From Mangifera indica (taxonomy: Eukaryota > Streptophyta > Magnoliopsida > Sapindales > Anacardiaceae), in NCBI RefSeq assembly GCF_011075055.1, contig NC_058149.1, forward strand, positions 1,937,001-2,001,000: a stretch of DNA of 64,000 bases. The letters run 5' to 3'. Of the stretch, positions 11,767 through 24,052 are shown piece by piece. A program made the translations under genes and the position numbers. The notes beneath the pieces were generated by a model. The model was given only the letters and a program-made list of their open reading frames with translations, did not search any database and had not been told where the DNA came from. How positions within the stretch are numbered: the stretch's first letter is position 1; each line of letters starts with the position of its first letter.

Positions 11767-12230
11767 AATTATTGGGCAAGATTTTCCAAGCGAGACGGAT
11801 TTTTATTGATTTACTTAGTTTAATTGGATTTAATAAGAATAAAGAGGAGAAAAAATTAGCTGAACATATTAGAACCCTAAGCTCAAAGTATAATTAATAT
11901 CTAGAATGGTTTCAAATGCTTTATTCTCTTCTTCGTATGAGGATGATAGTTAATTATAGGTAATATTATGTAACCATCTCTTTTGAATAAAGCTCCATAT
12001 AGGCTAATATTTTGACTTTTTTAGACATTGATTTAATTCTATGAATTTAAGCTTGCAAAATTAGCGGGTTAGAACAGATGAAAGGCCTTCCTCTCTCGAG
12101 AAAATTGCCATAAATTATGAACTACAAGTTCATGCTAAAGTATTGAAGTCATTATGGTTAAACTAATAAAACAGTGATTAATTATTTAATTAAATTTGGA
12201 TGAACAATTTATTTATTTATTAAGTAGTGT

Positions 12231-12300
12231 TATGAGTATAAATAATGTGCACAACTTCGTGTACAAATAATGACATGTTACTATATGATTGAGTAATTTA
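12231..12300. repeat. Hairpin MITE copy j, left part only
   Basis: TGACATGTTACTATATGATT followed by GAGTAATTTAAATTT matches the left arm and the start of the centre. The rest is absent. Confidence 0.35.
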
Positions 12301-12563
12301 AATTTTTTTTCTCAAAGACTATTGAGACTGCTTTTTCAATCAATAATCAATCATTTTCTCCCAGTGGCTTGTAGCTTTCTTGCTTCTGTAACCTCATCAA
12401 GCACATCTCATGTGTTGGTGCTGCAAAAAAGAACACAACATACTTCATATACAATCCCAAATAATTGCCATATATAATCCCTATCATGAGTGTAAATAAA
12501 TTTTCTGATAGTAACTAGCTAGCACAACTACGAGGACACAGGTCGAATTTCTCATGAAATTAA

Positions 12564-12732
12564 CAATAAAATTATGTGTTCACACTTTTGATATATAATT
12601 TAGGTATATAAATATTGAATTATTATGTGATTGAATGATTTTAAATTAAAGATAAAATAACATTCAATCACATGATAACGTATTATTTGTATATTCAAAC
12701 TATATATTAAAAATGTGTAACATAGTATTGAT
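12564..12732. repeat. Hairpin MITE copy k
   Basis: Left AATAAAATTATGTGTTCACA, centre GATTTTAAATTAAAGATAAA, right ATTCAATCACATGATAACGT through AAAATGTGTAACATAGTATT. Confidence 0.75.
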
Positions 12733-13097
12733 TTGAAATTAAATGTGTTTTGGCAATGTGGAAGGTGAAAAGAGAAGGAAAAAAGGCATAAGGTTGAATT
12801 CAATTGTCAATTTCTGATTCATTTCTCTTCTGTGTTTAAACACAAACCAATTGGTCATTTACTGCATTTTGTTTGTATTCACAACAACGTACAAATGTTA
12901 GGCACCTTTAATTTTGAATAAAACAATACTTACAAACAAATTGAATTTATCTTTAAAAATTAAAGTAACAATTTATAATTAAATAATATAATTATTAATT
13001 TTTTTCTGTCACATCAAAATCCTTTAATTAGATATTATCACATTAAATTATATAAATAAATTTATATAATTTATTTATATATATAATATACTCATAA

Positions 13098-13257
13098 AGT
13101 TTTTAGTAATATACATATAATTTTAAATACTTAATTAAGTATTTAAATAATGTATCATTATATAATTGATCTATCCAAATAATATATCATTATATAACTA
13201 TTTTTAAATATCTAATTGAATACTTAAAATTATATGTATAAAATTTTATTTTATTGT
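13098..13257. repeat. Hairpin MITE copy l, just upstream of IBL1
   Basis: Arms TTTTAAATACTTAATTAAGT and TCTAATTGAATACTTAAAAT with a rearranged centre. It ends about 45 bp before the TATA-rich IBL1 promoter, the same relation as copy c has to the small bHLH gene. Confidence 0.6.
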
Positions 13258-13301
13258 AAATCTTTTCACTCTCTCTTTCTTTGTATTTTCCTATTAAATT
13301 T

Positions 13302-13320
13302 CTATATATATATATATATT
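13302..13320 (+). promoter_or_regulatory. TATA-rich core promoter of IBL1
   Basis: CTATATATATATATATATT about 30 bp before the start of a CT-rich leader (13345 onward). It is the only TATA-like sequence in the right place for the gene at 13848. Confidence 0.5.
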
Positions 13321-13342
13321 CTCTAGGGTTTCCTAGTGGGCC

Positions 13343-13539
13343 ATGCACACCATGTGCCCGCATGTGCTGTGTCTTTCTCTAAAAGGCCCACCACCTCTCT
13401 TAGCCCTTAAATGGAGTTTCCTCATATTCCTTCTCTTTGTCATTCCTCCATTTTCATCTCTCTCAAAACTTTCATTCACTTTCTTGGATCTGTAACTCTG
13501 CAACTCTTTGCTCATCTTGTTCCTCACACAATCTCATGA
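13343..13539 (+). other. Two overlapping upstream ORFs in the IBL1 leader
   Basis: If transcription starts just after the TATA run, the leader contains ATG at 13343 (50 codons, ends at a TAA near 13495) and, in another frame, ATG at 13411 (42 codons, stop at 13537-13539). Both end before the leader intron. Either could lower translation of the main ORF. Conservation of the peptides is unknown. Confidence 0.35.
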
Positions 13540-13603
13540 TTCTAATTTCTTCTTCTCTTCTTTCATACGCAACAACAGGTTAACATATCTAGCAATTACT
13601 CAG

Positions 13604-13846
13604 GTACGTACATTAATTTCACATACGTATGTTTCCACTTCATTAACTAGTTAATTTTTGCTTGTAGTCATTCATTCGCGCAATTTTAAACCCTAGTTGA
13701 ATTTTTTCTTCCATTAAACTCAAGACTTTTCCTTTCATGAAGAACATTATTTTTACTTGAAGAAGCTTTACACATCAACTTCTTTTTCAGATATTTTAAT
13801 TTAGTTGAAAGAAGTCAAAAAAAAAAACCTATATCTTTTTCTGCAG
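13604..13846 (+). other. 5'-leader intron of IBL1
   Basis: Donor ACTCAG^GTACGTAC and acceptor TTTTTCTGCAG^GATG bound a 243-bp AT-rich intron ending one base before the IBL1 start codon. Both sites fit plant consensus well. Confidence 0.7.
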
Positions 13847-13847
13847 G

Positions 13848-14423
13848 ATGCGTTCATCGAGCTCATTGAAGCGGGAGTTTCTGAAGAAATGGATATTGGG
13901 TCTCCAGGTATGTAATTCTTCGAAGAATATGAGCGTTTTCGAGAGAAAGAAGGCGATAAAGCTATCGGCGGACGTGGCGATGGCGTCTGCCAGAAAAGGT
14001 AAAACTTGTTGGAGCCGTGCTTTGATTGCTAACGCTTCAAGCAACGAAAATGGCGAAGAATTAGTCAAAAAAATTCTGGGTTCTGATTACGAGAAGCTAA
14101 AGAGGAATTCAACAGTGAGCAGGAGGAGGACGAGATGCAGGAAGATCTTGAAGAGGAGCTACAATAGAATTCGAAAAGCGATGAAAAGATCAACACCTTC
14201 TCGAGCAAAACGTTTCGACTCTTCATCAGTTGCGAAGAAAATGATTAAAAAGAGAACACAAGTGTTGAAAAGCTTAGTCCCGGGTGGAGAATCCATGGAT
14301 GAAGCACTGTTGATTGAAGAAACCCTAGATTACATAATGTCGGTTCGAGCTCAAATAGATGTAATGAGGAGTTTTGCCAACGCCACTGAGACAAAAAACC
14401 CAAGAGAAGATCAACAATGGTGA
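13848..14423 (+). CDS. IBL1: IBH1-LIKE 1 type bHLH transcription regulator, 191 aa
   Basis: A single coding exon starting one base after a strong splice acceptor. Residues 1-65 carry the IBH1/IBL family N-terminal block (LKREFLKKWILGLQ; FERKKAIKLSADVAMASAR; CWSRALIANAS). Residues 92-120 are basic, with RRRTRC and RKAMKRS. Residues 128-178 form the HLH: KKMIKKRTQVLKSLVPGG, then MDEALLIEETLDYIMSVRAQ. The HER-type DNA-contact residues are missing, so the protein should act by dimerising with DNA-binding bHLHs. In Arabidopsis, IBH1 and IBL1 oppose PRE/ACE growth-promoting bHLHs downstream of brassinosteroid and gibberellin and restrict cell elongation. Full length compares well with the family. 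The leader has an intron and possible upstream ORFs. bHLH147-150 proteins are the main alternative; the N-terminal block favours IBL1. Confidence 0.87.
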   Translation: MRSSSSLKREFLKKWILGLQVCNSSKNMSVFERKKAIKLSADVAMASARKGKTCWSRALIANASSNENGEELVKKILGSDYEKLKRNSTVSRRRTRCRKILKRSYNRIRKAMKRSTPSRAKRFDSSSVAKKMIKKRTQVLKSLVPGGESMDEALLIEETLDYIMSVRAQIDVMRSFANATETKNPREDQQW

Positions 14424-15142
14424 ACAAACAGTAGATTCTCTCTATTTAATTCCGAATATTATTACAATTAATTACCTTTTACTTTCCTCAATTTTATCTC
14501 CCTTTTTTGCAAGAATATAGATAGATAGTTATCATGAAGTTGCCTCTAGGTATGTAAATATGAACTCTATAAATTTATAAATGTTACTTTACTTAATTCC
14601 CTTGATTTTCTTTTCACTTTTTGCTTTCATATATGAAATTTTGAATATTGGAATTGAATGTCTCTTGGCGTTTGAAGTATCGCTTACACAGCAAGGTGTG
14701 TTATTCTTCTGTACTAATTTTGGTTAAGAGACTGAGAGGGGTTTCGTATTGTTGAAGACAAACTGCACGGCCGTGCAAATTCTTCGGAGAATTGCATTTA
14801 TCAGGGATTCTTCTCCTCCATATATCATCCATTGCCACATTTTATTTATTATATACGTTTGAGAATCAATTTTGGTATGCGTACAAAGATTTATACGCAT
14901 AATTTTCCGAGGTATATATGTACTGTTTTGAGTTTAATCAAGAGATTGAAATTAAGGGTAAACAGGAATAACAATTTGATCAGTAAGAGTGAGACCTGGT
15001 CAGCATATATTCAACATTTCAAGGGGAATGTTCAAACCTTGGACTTGCAAAAAAGCAAACAGTCTCTTTCTTTCTTTCTTCTTTTGACTTATGCTATGTA
15101 TATTGACATCAGTGAATTAATCAATGAAAATTTGTAGAGGAA
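14424..15142. other. IBL1 3' region and non-coding flank
   Basis: No second gene is seen. The frame open at 14832-15137 begins at TTG, not ATG, and has no family features. Confidence 0.5.
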
Positions 15143-15308
15143 TGCTATGTGTGCGGTGCACCAAGTTTTAAGTATCAAACTGATTGTATCTAGATAATGT
15201 GTTACTATATAATTTAGTATTTTTTTATCTTTAATTCAAAATCATACAATCATATAATGACATTTTATTCAAATACTCAATTAGATACTCAAAATTGAGT
15301 TCTCACTG
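15143..15308. repeat. Hairpin MITE copy m
   Basis: Inverted orientation relative to most copies: centre TTTATCTTTAATTCAAAATC, arm GATACTCAAAATTGAGTTCT. Confidence 0.65.
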
Positions 15309-16197
15309 TTTTATTGAAGTTTGTATCAACAAAGAAGAATAATAATATTCAGTAAAAAAAAATTAAATTGTTGCCAAAATAACAATGAGCAATGTCTTCT
15401 CTTTTGTCTCCAAGAAGAGTTTTTGATTGATTGATGATGGAACACAAACATAATGTAGCCATTGAAGCCCAATGCATTAGTATTAATGTATGTCTATTTA
15501 CAAAGATTTTCAACTAATAATTAAGCCCTGCAGTGTATCACACACATCAATCTGAGCTAGGCTCACGTAAAATGTTGAAATCAGTTTTCACAAGGATCTT
15601 AGTACCTTATTTATATCATTAATCTTATTTTCCACTTGAGATCAAGTGTTGCATTTATCTTATAACCCAATACTCAATCTGATGATGGGCAAAAATGTAA
15701 TATTCAATATTCGATGATAAGATATATTTGATGATATGGGTAGTTGTATGAAAAGAAAGAAATGTAGGGGACTAGTGGATAATTTGTATTGAAATCGTAT
15801 TAGAAGATGTCACTGTTACTATTAGTGGTGACGGAATCTGTTAAGTCTGTTTCATATAAAAACAAACATATATTTTTGTATCAAAACGTTTGAATCACCC
15901 ATGAACTTTTCTTCAACTCTAGATTTAGGGTTTCTCTTGTCCTTGCTCTGTAATTTCGCTCAATCTTGATAGCTCCTCAATCAACCCCTTCTGCAGTTCC
16001 TTCAAGATAATTCAAATATCCTAAATTGTCAAGTTAGAACATTACTATAAATATCGTCTGAACGAGAATTTTTAGTGTCAAATAGAAGCATCGGAATACT
16101 CCTCAAATTTAAAATATCAAATTATATATATGAGAGTGTCATTTACAAAATACTAGTGTTTTAACTTGAAATTCTTGTTAGTACTAAAATTATTAAA

Positions 16198-16306
16198 AAT
16201 ATAATTATGTATATACACTTTTAAGTGATCAATTAAATATATAAATGATGTATTATTAATTATATGCTAACACATTAAAGATAAAATAATATTCAATCAC
16301 ATATTC
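16198..16306. repeat. Hairpin MITE copy n, shortened
   Basis: TAATTATGTATATACACTTT on the left, TAAAGATAAAATAATATTCA on the right; part of the right arm is missing. Confidence 0.5.
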
Positions 16307-19300
16307 AGGTTAACCTACTCTTCTAATTACTATTCAAAAATAAAGTAATCAATATATATTTCAATGGTCTCACATGTGCATGAATTAAATATAAACGAAA
16401 AATAACAAGGCATCCCATTTATGTCAATAGGACTCTTAATTCATCACCTGATTGTCACATCATTGATTATCACCAAAATAATGTATGGTGAGATAACAAT
16501 ATTCAAGGGCTAGCTAGCTAATAGCTATCAGTTTGATTAGAGGAAAAATTTTCATCACTTAGTTAAAAAAAAATTTGGCAAAGGTAGTTTAAATAGTAAA
16601 ATAACGAGATTTCAAATTTAAAAATAAGGGTTTAAAACTTTTACAATGATATTGTAATATTTAACTTTTGATATACTTGGTATAATATTTGCATAGCCAA
16701 TTTTGGATTTAAGATTTTACCTGTTTAGATTGTTCAATTCAATCTCAAATAAATGGTTTGACTCTAATAAGATTTTTTTTTTTTTAAAAAAATAGAAAGA
16801 AAATAATTGTTCTAAGATGAGGTTGAAAATGAATCATATATTGTACTTTATAATAAACAAACTAAACATATTTATGTTTCAATTATAAGATTGATCTGTC
16901 TTTTATGGTTCCTAAGTCTCCTATCTGATCAAATTGATGCTGTAAATTGGTAGCCAGCTATGTGCTTAAACTCTTTCGGTTTTCTTTATGTTGACTGAGC
17001 TTTCAAATCTCACCTTATCACAGCCACTCCGCAGCTTCAAGAAACAGTGGAAATGACTGGAGCATGCATGGAGATGTATGGCTATTTTTGGGTGCACGTC
17101 TCCATTTATAAAGTGGGTGACTTGCCTTTCATAATGATTTTTTTTTTTTTTGTATTTTATTCTTCCAAATCTGTAGAAATGATAGAGAATTTTTATTTTA
17201 CCCTCTCAATTAATTAGACATATTTTACATGAGCAAATAAAATAAAAATACAGATTTTAAATGGTCAATTTAACATTTTTCTGGGTTAATACCCTTCCGG
17301 TTAATTAGATGTCTCGTCTTTTTCTTTTATCAATAATTTTTACTCTACACTACAGTATAGAAAATCAATATATATTATACAAGATCTTTCAACAAATTTG
17401 TAAAATTAACAAGAATTTAAGCATGGAGTAGCTTATAATTCTGTGGTAGATTACCTCAAAAATTGAAATAAAAGCCTTTTTTTATGCATGAAAGAAAAAT
17501 TGTATTATATATCTTACAAGGAAATCCAAGAGTTAGTTTTCTACCTGAAAGTTCAAGATTCGACTAACATGATTTCTCTTTCATATGAAAATTTTTTAAA
17601 AATAAATCTCTGAATTACTCAGTATAGTGATTATAGGTTTACTTATTATATTCCTAAAATTATCTGTCCGATGAAGTTAAACAATATTTTTCAATTATAA
17701 AAAAATAATAAAAGTATAAAATAAAAAAATCTGCTAATTTTATTATACCCGTAAAAATGTTACAAAAATTTTACTAATTTTGCTATACTCACAAAAATTT
17801 TACTAATTTTTGCTGTACTCATAAAATTTTACAAAAACTAGATTTTTTTTTTTAACTTGTTTGGAGACATGATGCTAGCGTGTCTCACGGTGTGCACCAA
17901 TCAACTCTTTCCTTCCATTAGCAGCACAATCCTAGCCTTGATAGGTGGGTTGAATCTTCAGCATTAGAGCAAAGAATTTTGAATACCCAGAACATGCTTA
18001 GTATCTCATGTTACTTGAGGATTAAGTTGGATGTGTATTAAAGTATGAGTGATAATCTCACTCTTAAGCTAGTTTTTGAGATAGGAAAACTCGATGTTAC
18101 TTTGATACATCTGATGTGTCATATCAGGACCCAAAGTCTAAAAGCAAATCCATTCAAAATCCACTGAAAGGTACTAATATGTATGAGTCTAAATCCAACT
18201 TTGATAAAATCTCATCACCGAAAGCTCAAGTGAGAGATTTGTTGTGAATGGTGTTGGACGAATACCCCATGTGTGATAAAGCATGTAAGTGAGAGAAAAT
18301 TTCATCCTTTAAACTAGCTTTTGATAATTTTTGAAACAAATCAAGCCCATACTTAGAAAAAAAACAAACAAACAAACAAATCAAGCCTATATTATAGGAT
18401 GCATTAGCATGAGATAACATGATAAAATCCAACATGTTAGTCCTATATTATTAATATTTGAAACCGAAAAAATAGAAACAGTTAGAGATATTCGCATTTT
18501 CATTGTCAAAAATGAAATTATACTTTTCAAGGATATGTTCATGGACTTAAGCCACAATTTGTACTATAATTCTTTATTTATTTATTTATTTATTTATTTT
18601 CCTAACCCAATATATGAATTTGTCTTTTAGATTCCAACTAAGCTTGGAAGTATTATTACCTTGAGGGTTTTTTCTTTGATGGCATGATATATTCTTTTCA
18701 ACGTTGAACAAAGACTTATCTGTCTTCTACAATATTTGGTCAAAGGAATATTTGATTAAATTCAATAAGGTTAACAAGACAAAGACAAATCTGCCTCAAT
18801 TGGGTAATTTTTGTCACTTCCATTGGAGTCCATAAAGGTCTATTTTCAATTCCCTTAGGATTCACACAACATTTTTTTGAAATATAAAAAGTGATACCCC
18901 AATTATTCTCTTATTCAAATATTTTTCTTTTTTTTTTTAAGAAAAGAATGACAAATAAATTGAATTTTTTGTATTGGTCTGGAGAACGCACGATAGCACA
19001 ACGAATTGGGCTTGGCCTTATCTGTTAAGCCCAGAATTGGTATTAAGTTTCCTTCAGCCCAAAGAAGCCACAGTGATTATTATTATATCAGATAAATTTT
19101 AAAGCAATAAACTAAATTAAATATCAATATATCATAAACTTTGATTATCGTAAAATATAACATAGAATGTCTACTAGAAATAACAAACTTTCTCGTATCT
19201 TCTTTTAGAATAATATTTCCATTATATTAAATCCTCATAATTGAAGTCATATTAAAAATTCCACTCAAATTAAAATTAGTAAATAAAATTTATATACACA

Positions 19301-20224
19301 CGTATATATGTATATATGTATGTATTATTCAAGTAATACCATGTGTACGAACGATGAGTACTATAAGTGCAAAGCAAGTGGAGTTTGAGCTTGAACTTGA
19401 ATTACTTAATGAATGATCTATGCACAAGTGATATTTTGTCTATATACAGGGTGTTCATACATCTTGAATAGTCATACACAATTTGTTAACTTCTTCTCGC
19501 ATTGAGTCTTTTGAAGATTAAAGGGGTATTGTGTTGCATTTTTTAAGTACGATTTTTTCTGATTTGTTGACTTTTTCCTGCTTTGACTCATTTGAAGATG
19601 AATGGCTCATTGAACGAATAGTACCTTTTGCTAATTACTGTCTTAGACAAAGAGTGTACGGTCGTATGTATTTCATGCATAGTTGTTCACCATGTATTTG
19701 AGTTGTCCAAGAATTCTATAGCCAAGAATGATCAAAGGTTACGGGATGTGTGTGCTTGTGAATGTGTTGTAATATACCTATGAATGAACGTTTGTCATTT
19801 GTAAACAATCGTTCATCTGCACGTTCCTATATTTTTCAACTTTTATCTATTTTGATCATGACTTAAGTGATACTCTAAACAAATTAGTTACTTTTTACAC
19901 TTTTTTGTTTATAATCAAAACATTTTGAGATCCAACACATTCAGTTAAAGTAATCTATTGGATTGATAAGAAAATTGCAGCTTAATTTCTTAAAATATAA
20001 TTTGGGTTAGAAATTAAAATTCATTGGTGGCTCTCTTGATCACAGCCACCATTAAGAAGCAAAGAAGAAGCATCTCAAAACATAAAATATTAGCTTATCA
20101 CATGAGCTAATTATCACACCACCTTCAACCAAATTTCCAAAAGCATGCACATGCCCACTTGTAAAATTAACATCAATTAATCAACTTGTACAAAAAGTTT
20201 CTTCTCAATTATAAATAAAACTTC
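16307..20224. other. 3.9-kb gene-free stretch
   Basis: No gene, tRNA or recognisable element. Simple runs include AAAC repeats (about 18361-18380) and TTTA repeats (18572-18598). 19330-19870 is less AT-rich and may be an old decayed insertion, but no family was recognised. Confidence 0.4.
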
Positions 20225-20376
20225 GTTTGAATAGTTGATTGGATATTTAGAGAATATGTCACCTTGTGATTAGAAGAGGATTTTAAATTAATGATAAAGT
20301 AATACTCAATCATATATAAACATATCATCTGAATATTCAATTAGATACTCAAAACAAAATACACATAATATTACTC
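20225..20376. repeat. Hairpin MITE copy o
   Basis: Centre GATTTTAAATTAATGATAAA, right arm GATACTCAAAACAAAATACA with terminus CATAATATTACT. Confidence 0.65.
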
Positions 20377-21440
20377 CTCAACTAACTTCCACATTTTGTG
20401 CAAATTTAATACAAAAAGTTTAGCATTAAGAAGAATCATTTTAGAGGGTTGTGAATAATTAACCTAAAGATTTATTCTAATCAAAGAATGTTTAGCTTCA
20501 ATGATACTTGTCTTGTTCCTTTTTCATCAAAGGGAACAGGCCCCAAGTGCATGCTTAATTATAATGTTTCATCACTGTTCTCTTTGCTTTGGCTAGCTTG
20601 AGGGGCAAATGTGGTGGCCCTGGACAGCTCTAGCTTCTAATTTTTATTGTTTGTTCACATTCACTTATTACAATCCCTTCATATGTACTTCAATCTATGG
20701 TTTTCAGTTAGAGGTACTTAAGAGTAAGAGCTTTCTCAAATCTCTTATAATTTTGAATATGAAAGATAATCGATAAGAATTATGTAAGTTATAAGGTTTA
20801 ATTTATTTTATTCAAGCTAATCTTAAGTTGAGTTCAAGTCAAACATTTCTATTTCAAGTTTGAGTTTTGTCTAAAATGCTATCGAGCTAAGTAATATTCA
20901 ACATGGCTTAGCTCAATTGTAACCCTCTATGGGTCTCCTTAGGATTATCATTTCATACAAATCTTCATGCTTCCGTAATGGTTAGCATGTGTTATCTCTA
21001 ATTGAAATCTTGGGGACTCACCCTAATCAAAATCTTGCTATCTATGAACTCTTGTGATTCCAAGTAGGACCTAATTGTTTCCACCTCCATGTTCATCTAA
21101 ATTCATAAACAATAATATTAATCCACTTACTCTTTCTAACTGTAGCATCCCATCTGTCTATTTTCTTTATGCAGCAGCAACTTTTAGTCGCTTCCCAGGT
21201 TTGTTACAGACTGATCAGTCCCAGCAACAGCAATGTTACCTAATATAACAGTACAGTTATCTCTAGACAAATAATTTTCTAGGTAGGCATGGTCCATGCT
21301 TAAAAGTATATGCACATTAAATTATAACATTGATATGATGGTGCTGATTTAGCAATGTTTATTTAAATGTAAAAGCATGTTTAGAGTCATTTATATCTCA
21401 AACCAAGTATCCTTTTCTCATTCTCATTGAGTTCAAAACA
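20377..21440. other. Upstream region of the VAN3-binding-like gene
   Basis: Non-coding. No clear TATA box was fixed. The last 60 bp are pyrimidine-rich and lead into the ATG at 21441. Confidence 0.4.
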
Positions 21441-23240
21441 ATGGATTCCAATTTCAAGCCTAGCCCTTCTGAGGCACATCCTGAAACCATGGATTTTCTG
21501 TCTAGTGCTTGGTGCAATTTTGCAGTTCAAGCTCTTCAACCTGCAGAATTACAAGACAAATCCATTGTTCTTTTAGATAGCTCAATGAAGAAGTTTGAGA
21601 GTGACATCAAAGTTCCATTTACAGTGGGTTGAATTGAACTGAATTGAATATCAGAATGGTTTCTTTGTGTTTGTATTTTGTTACTTGTAAGAGCAATGAA
21701 ATAAGATTTTTTTTTTTTTGTTCTCACAGAAAATGGACAAGAGCATTAAGATGGATGATCCAGATTTTCAGCGTCTTCCTCCTTGGAAATCCAATGATGT
21801 GAAGGTAATTAATAATGATCTGGTGCTGTAAGTACCATGGAATCAAAACAATTCTTTCGCTTCGATTGATCTGATTTCATTCAAATTGATTTTCAGTCCT
21901 GGATTTGGATGCAACAAGCAATGCATCCTGAATTGAACTACAGCAGCTGTTTTCGTAAAAAATGGGTAAGTCATACAAGCAAAGTTGGTTTTTAGCCATG
22001 GCAGAAAGTTATGAGAGAAATAATTAGCATAATTCTTCTTGCAGTTGCCTTGGAAGATAGTGCCAATTAAGACTGTTTCAATCAAGAAATGGTTGAGGGA
22101 GTTTAAGCAGAAGCGAAAGGAGGAAGACCGGTTACAGAAGGCTGAAGTGCATGCAGCAATATCAGTAGCTGGAATTGCTGCAGCACTGGCTGCAATTGCA
22201 GCTGAAAATTCAAAGAAGGATGATTCTGGCACAACAAAGGAGGCTGCAGTAGCCTCTGCAGCTACTTTGGTCGCGGCGCAATGTGCGCAAGTTGCAGAAG
22301 CAATGGGGGCAAAAAGAGAGCAACTTAGCAGTGTCATAGGCTCAGCCATGAGTGCTACAAGTACTAGTGACATCTTAACACTCACTGCTGCAGCTACAAC
22401 ATGTAAAAACAATCATCCTTTACTTACAAATAACTGAGAAAATTGATAAAATTTCACTTTTCCAATCTTCCATCTGTTCCAGCATTAAGAGGAGCTGCAA
22501 CGCTCAAGGCAAGATCAGGGTGCAAGAACAGATTAAATGGCGGTGCGCCTATCCTGCCCATCGAAAACAACAATGATCTTAAATTCAACTTTGAGAAGTG
22601 TAGATCAGTACTAGCCAAAGGCACTGAACTTAGCATTGAATCACCTCATGGTACTTCATTTTTGACAAGATTATTAGACTTTTACAAGTTTTTGATTCTT
22701 GGCGAGTTAATATTCATGTATTCTGTTTGGTAACCAGGAAAATACATGTTGAGATCAGTTTCCATCACTATAAACAACCAGGCTAAGGTCAGAAGTTAAT
22801 TCCATTCTGGTTTAAACATTCATATTAACAAATCCTGAAGAATCTAAATTTAATACTTATTTATTCCAACAGGTTATACTTAAACTGAGGAAGCTTAATC
22901 TGTTGAAAAGCAAGAAGGAGAGTAAGTTTCAATTTCACTTTTTGCCCTTTTTTTTTTCCTTTCCCTTTTGTTTGAAAAGATTAAAGTTTAAGTGTACTAA
23001 TCAAGACTGATTTGTTTAGGTATCATACTCGACCTGCATGCAGAGCTGTATAAAGATGCAGAAGCAGAACAAGAGACTGATACATGTTATCTCATTGTAT
23101 TGACTACTAATCTGGGTACAATTAAGCTAGACATGGCAGAAGATTATCAGCGTTACAAGATATGGGCGACAACGATCAGTCATATGCTTTTGCTCTCAAC
23201 TAATATGACTAAATACCAACTTCAATTCTTCAAAAACTGA
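21441..23240 (+). CDS. VAN3-binding protein / FORKED-like (DUF828 + PH-like), 390 aa
   Basis: Eight exons joined at GT-AG sites with continuous frame: 21441-21623, 21730-21804, 21897-21965, 22045-22402, 22483-22650, 22738-22787, 22873-22921, 23020-23240. The protein opens with the family N-terminal block ([19 protein letters not shown]) and has the SVKSW-like segment SNDVKSWIWMQQ. Next comes [20 protein letters not shown], then the Ala-rich DUF828 core ([35 protein letters not shown]). The C-terminal third (exons 5-8) is the plant PH-like domain ([15 protein letters not shown] start). In Arabidopsis, VAN3-binding protein and FORKED1 act with the ARF-GAP VAN3/SFC at the trans-Golgi in PIN1 recycling and leaf vein patterning. 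At 390 aa it is on the short side for the family. Which paralogue it is remains open. Confidence 0.87.
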
Positions 23241-23698
23241 AGCTACTCCATGTACTTTGATGAGCTACATCAATTAGCATATTTATATTTCATTGTAGAC
23301 TATGTAATTAACATCAACTATATTGCAGTTGTTGCTTAATACATGAATATATTGTTCTTACCGTCTTTAACAGGCGAATTTTGTCACCCCTGAATCATTG
23401 TTACAAATTACAATTAAACAGGTCTCTGAACTGTTCATTTTACAAAATGTGAACATGCAACAATAAGTCTGCATACTCCAAAGAAAAGAAAAATCCAGTA
23501 TTGAGGTGTCATGAAAGCAACAGCAGCCTGAAATTATTGAAAGGATATGATAAGTAATATACAGGAGTCAAATCAAAATAATGAACCATTGTCATTGTGT
23601 TATTATTTTGTCGAAACCATGCTGCAGATGCATGTTACAAGATGGATGGAACTTACATTTTGATGCAATTGTGCTTGAGTTGATGATGAACATTTCCA

Positions 23699-23950
23699 TT
23701 ATATCCCATAGTAATTTGTCAGGCTTCTTAGAATATGAACTTGGAATTTTAGTTTTACAATATGCTCAATAGATTTATGAAACAAAGTTGCAGTATCAGC
23801 CTTTTCACAACCTGGAATGATCCTTCTCAGAGTAGAAAGATTTCTTTGTACAGAAAAGTTAGCAAATTTCACCTTCTTTCTCATTCTCAAGCACCCCATC
23901 TTCATTTTTTTGTTTCGATTATTCCTCAACAAGAAGCCGGCTCTTCTCAT
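23699..23950 (-). CDS. Second small atypical bHLH protein, 83 aa
   Basis: Start ATG at 23950 (minus); codons upstream in the frame begin at TTG, so the longer frame is rejected. A TATAAAT at 24052-24046 (minus) is placed correctly. The N-terminus is basic (MRRAGFLLRNNRNKKMKMG; RMRKKVK), then helix 1 (VQRNLSTLRRIIPGCEK) and helix 2 (TATLFHKSIEHIVKLKFQVH), ending RSLTNYYGI. The layout and C-terminal ending resemble the 80-aa protein at 4815-5057 (KLSDFYDV), suggesting related genes. DNA-contact residues are lacking, so a dimerising or inhibitory role is inferred from the family. It is convergent with the VAN3-binding-like gene, whose stop lies about 460 bp away. Confidence 0.7.
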   Translation of the reverse strand: MRRAGFLLRNNRNKKMKMGCLRMRKKVKFANFSVQRNLSTLRRIIPGCEKADTATLFHKSIEHIVKLKFQVHILRSLTNYYGI

Positions 23951-24045
23951 GGTAACTAAAGCAAAAAAATACAATGCAAATTCTGAGGCTTAAGATTCAG
24001 AGAAGCAAGGAGCCTATGCAGATGACTTACAATTCATTTACACCA

Positions 24046-24052
24046 ATTTATA
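24046..24052 (-). promoter_or_regulatory. TATA box of the minus-strand small bHLH gene
   Basis: TATAAAT on the minus strand, 96 bp before the ATG at 23950. Confidence 0.5.

Noticed and set aside
14832..15137. 101-codon plus-strand frame after IBL1
   Set aside because: Starts at TTG, AT-driven composition, no domain.
23951..23974. Eight extra N-terminal codons for the second small bHLH
   Set aside because: The first codon is TTG; the ATG at 23950 fits the basic N-terminus and the TATA spacing.
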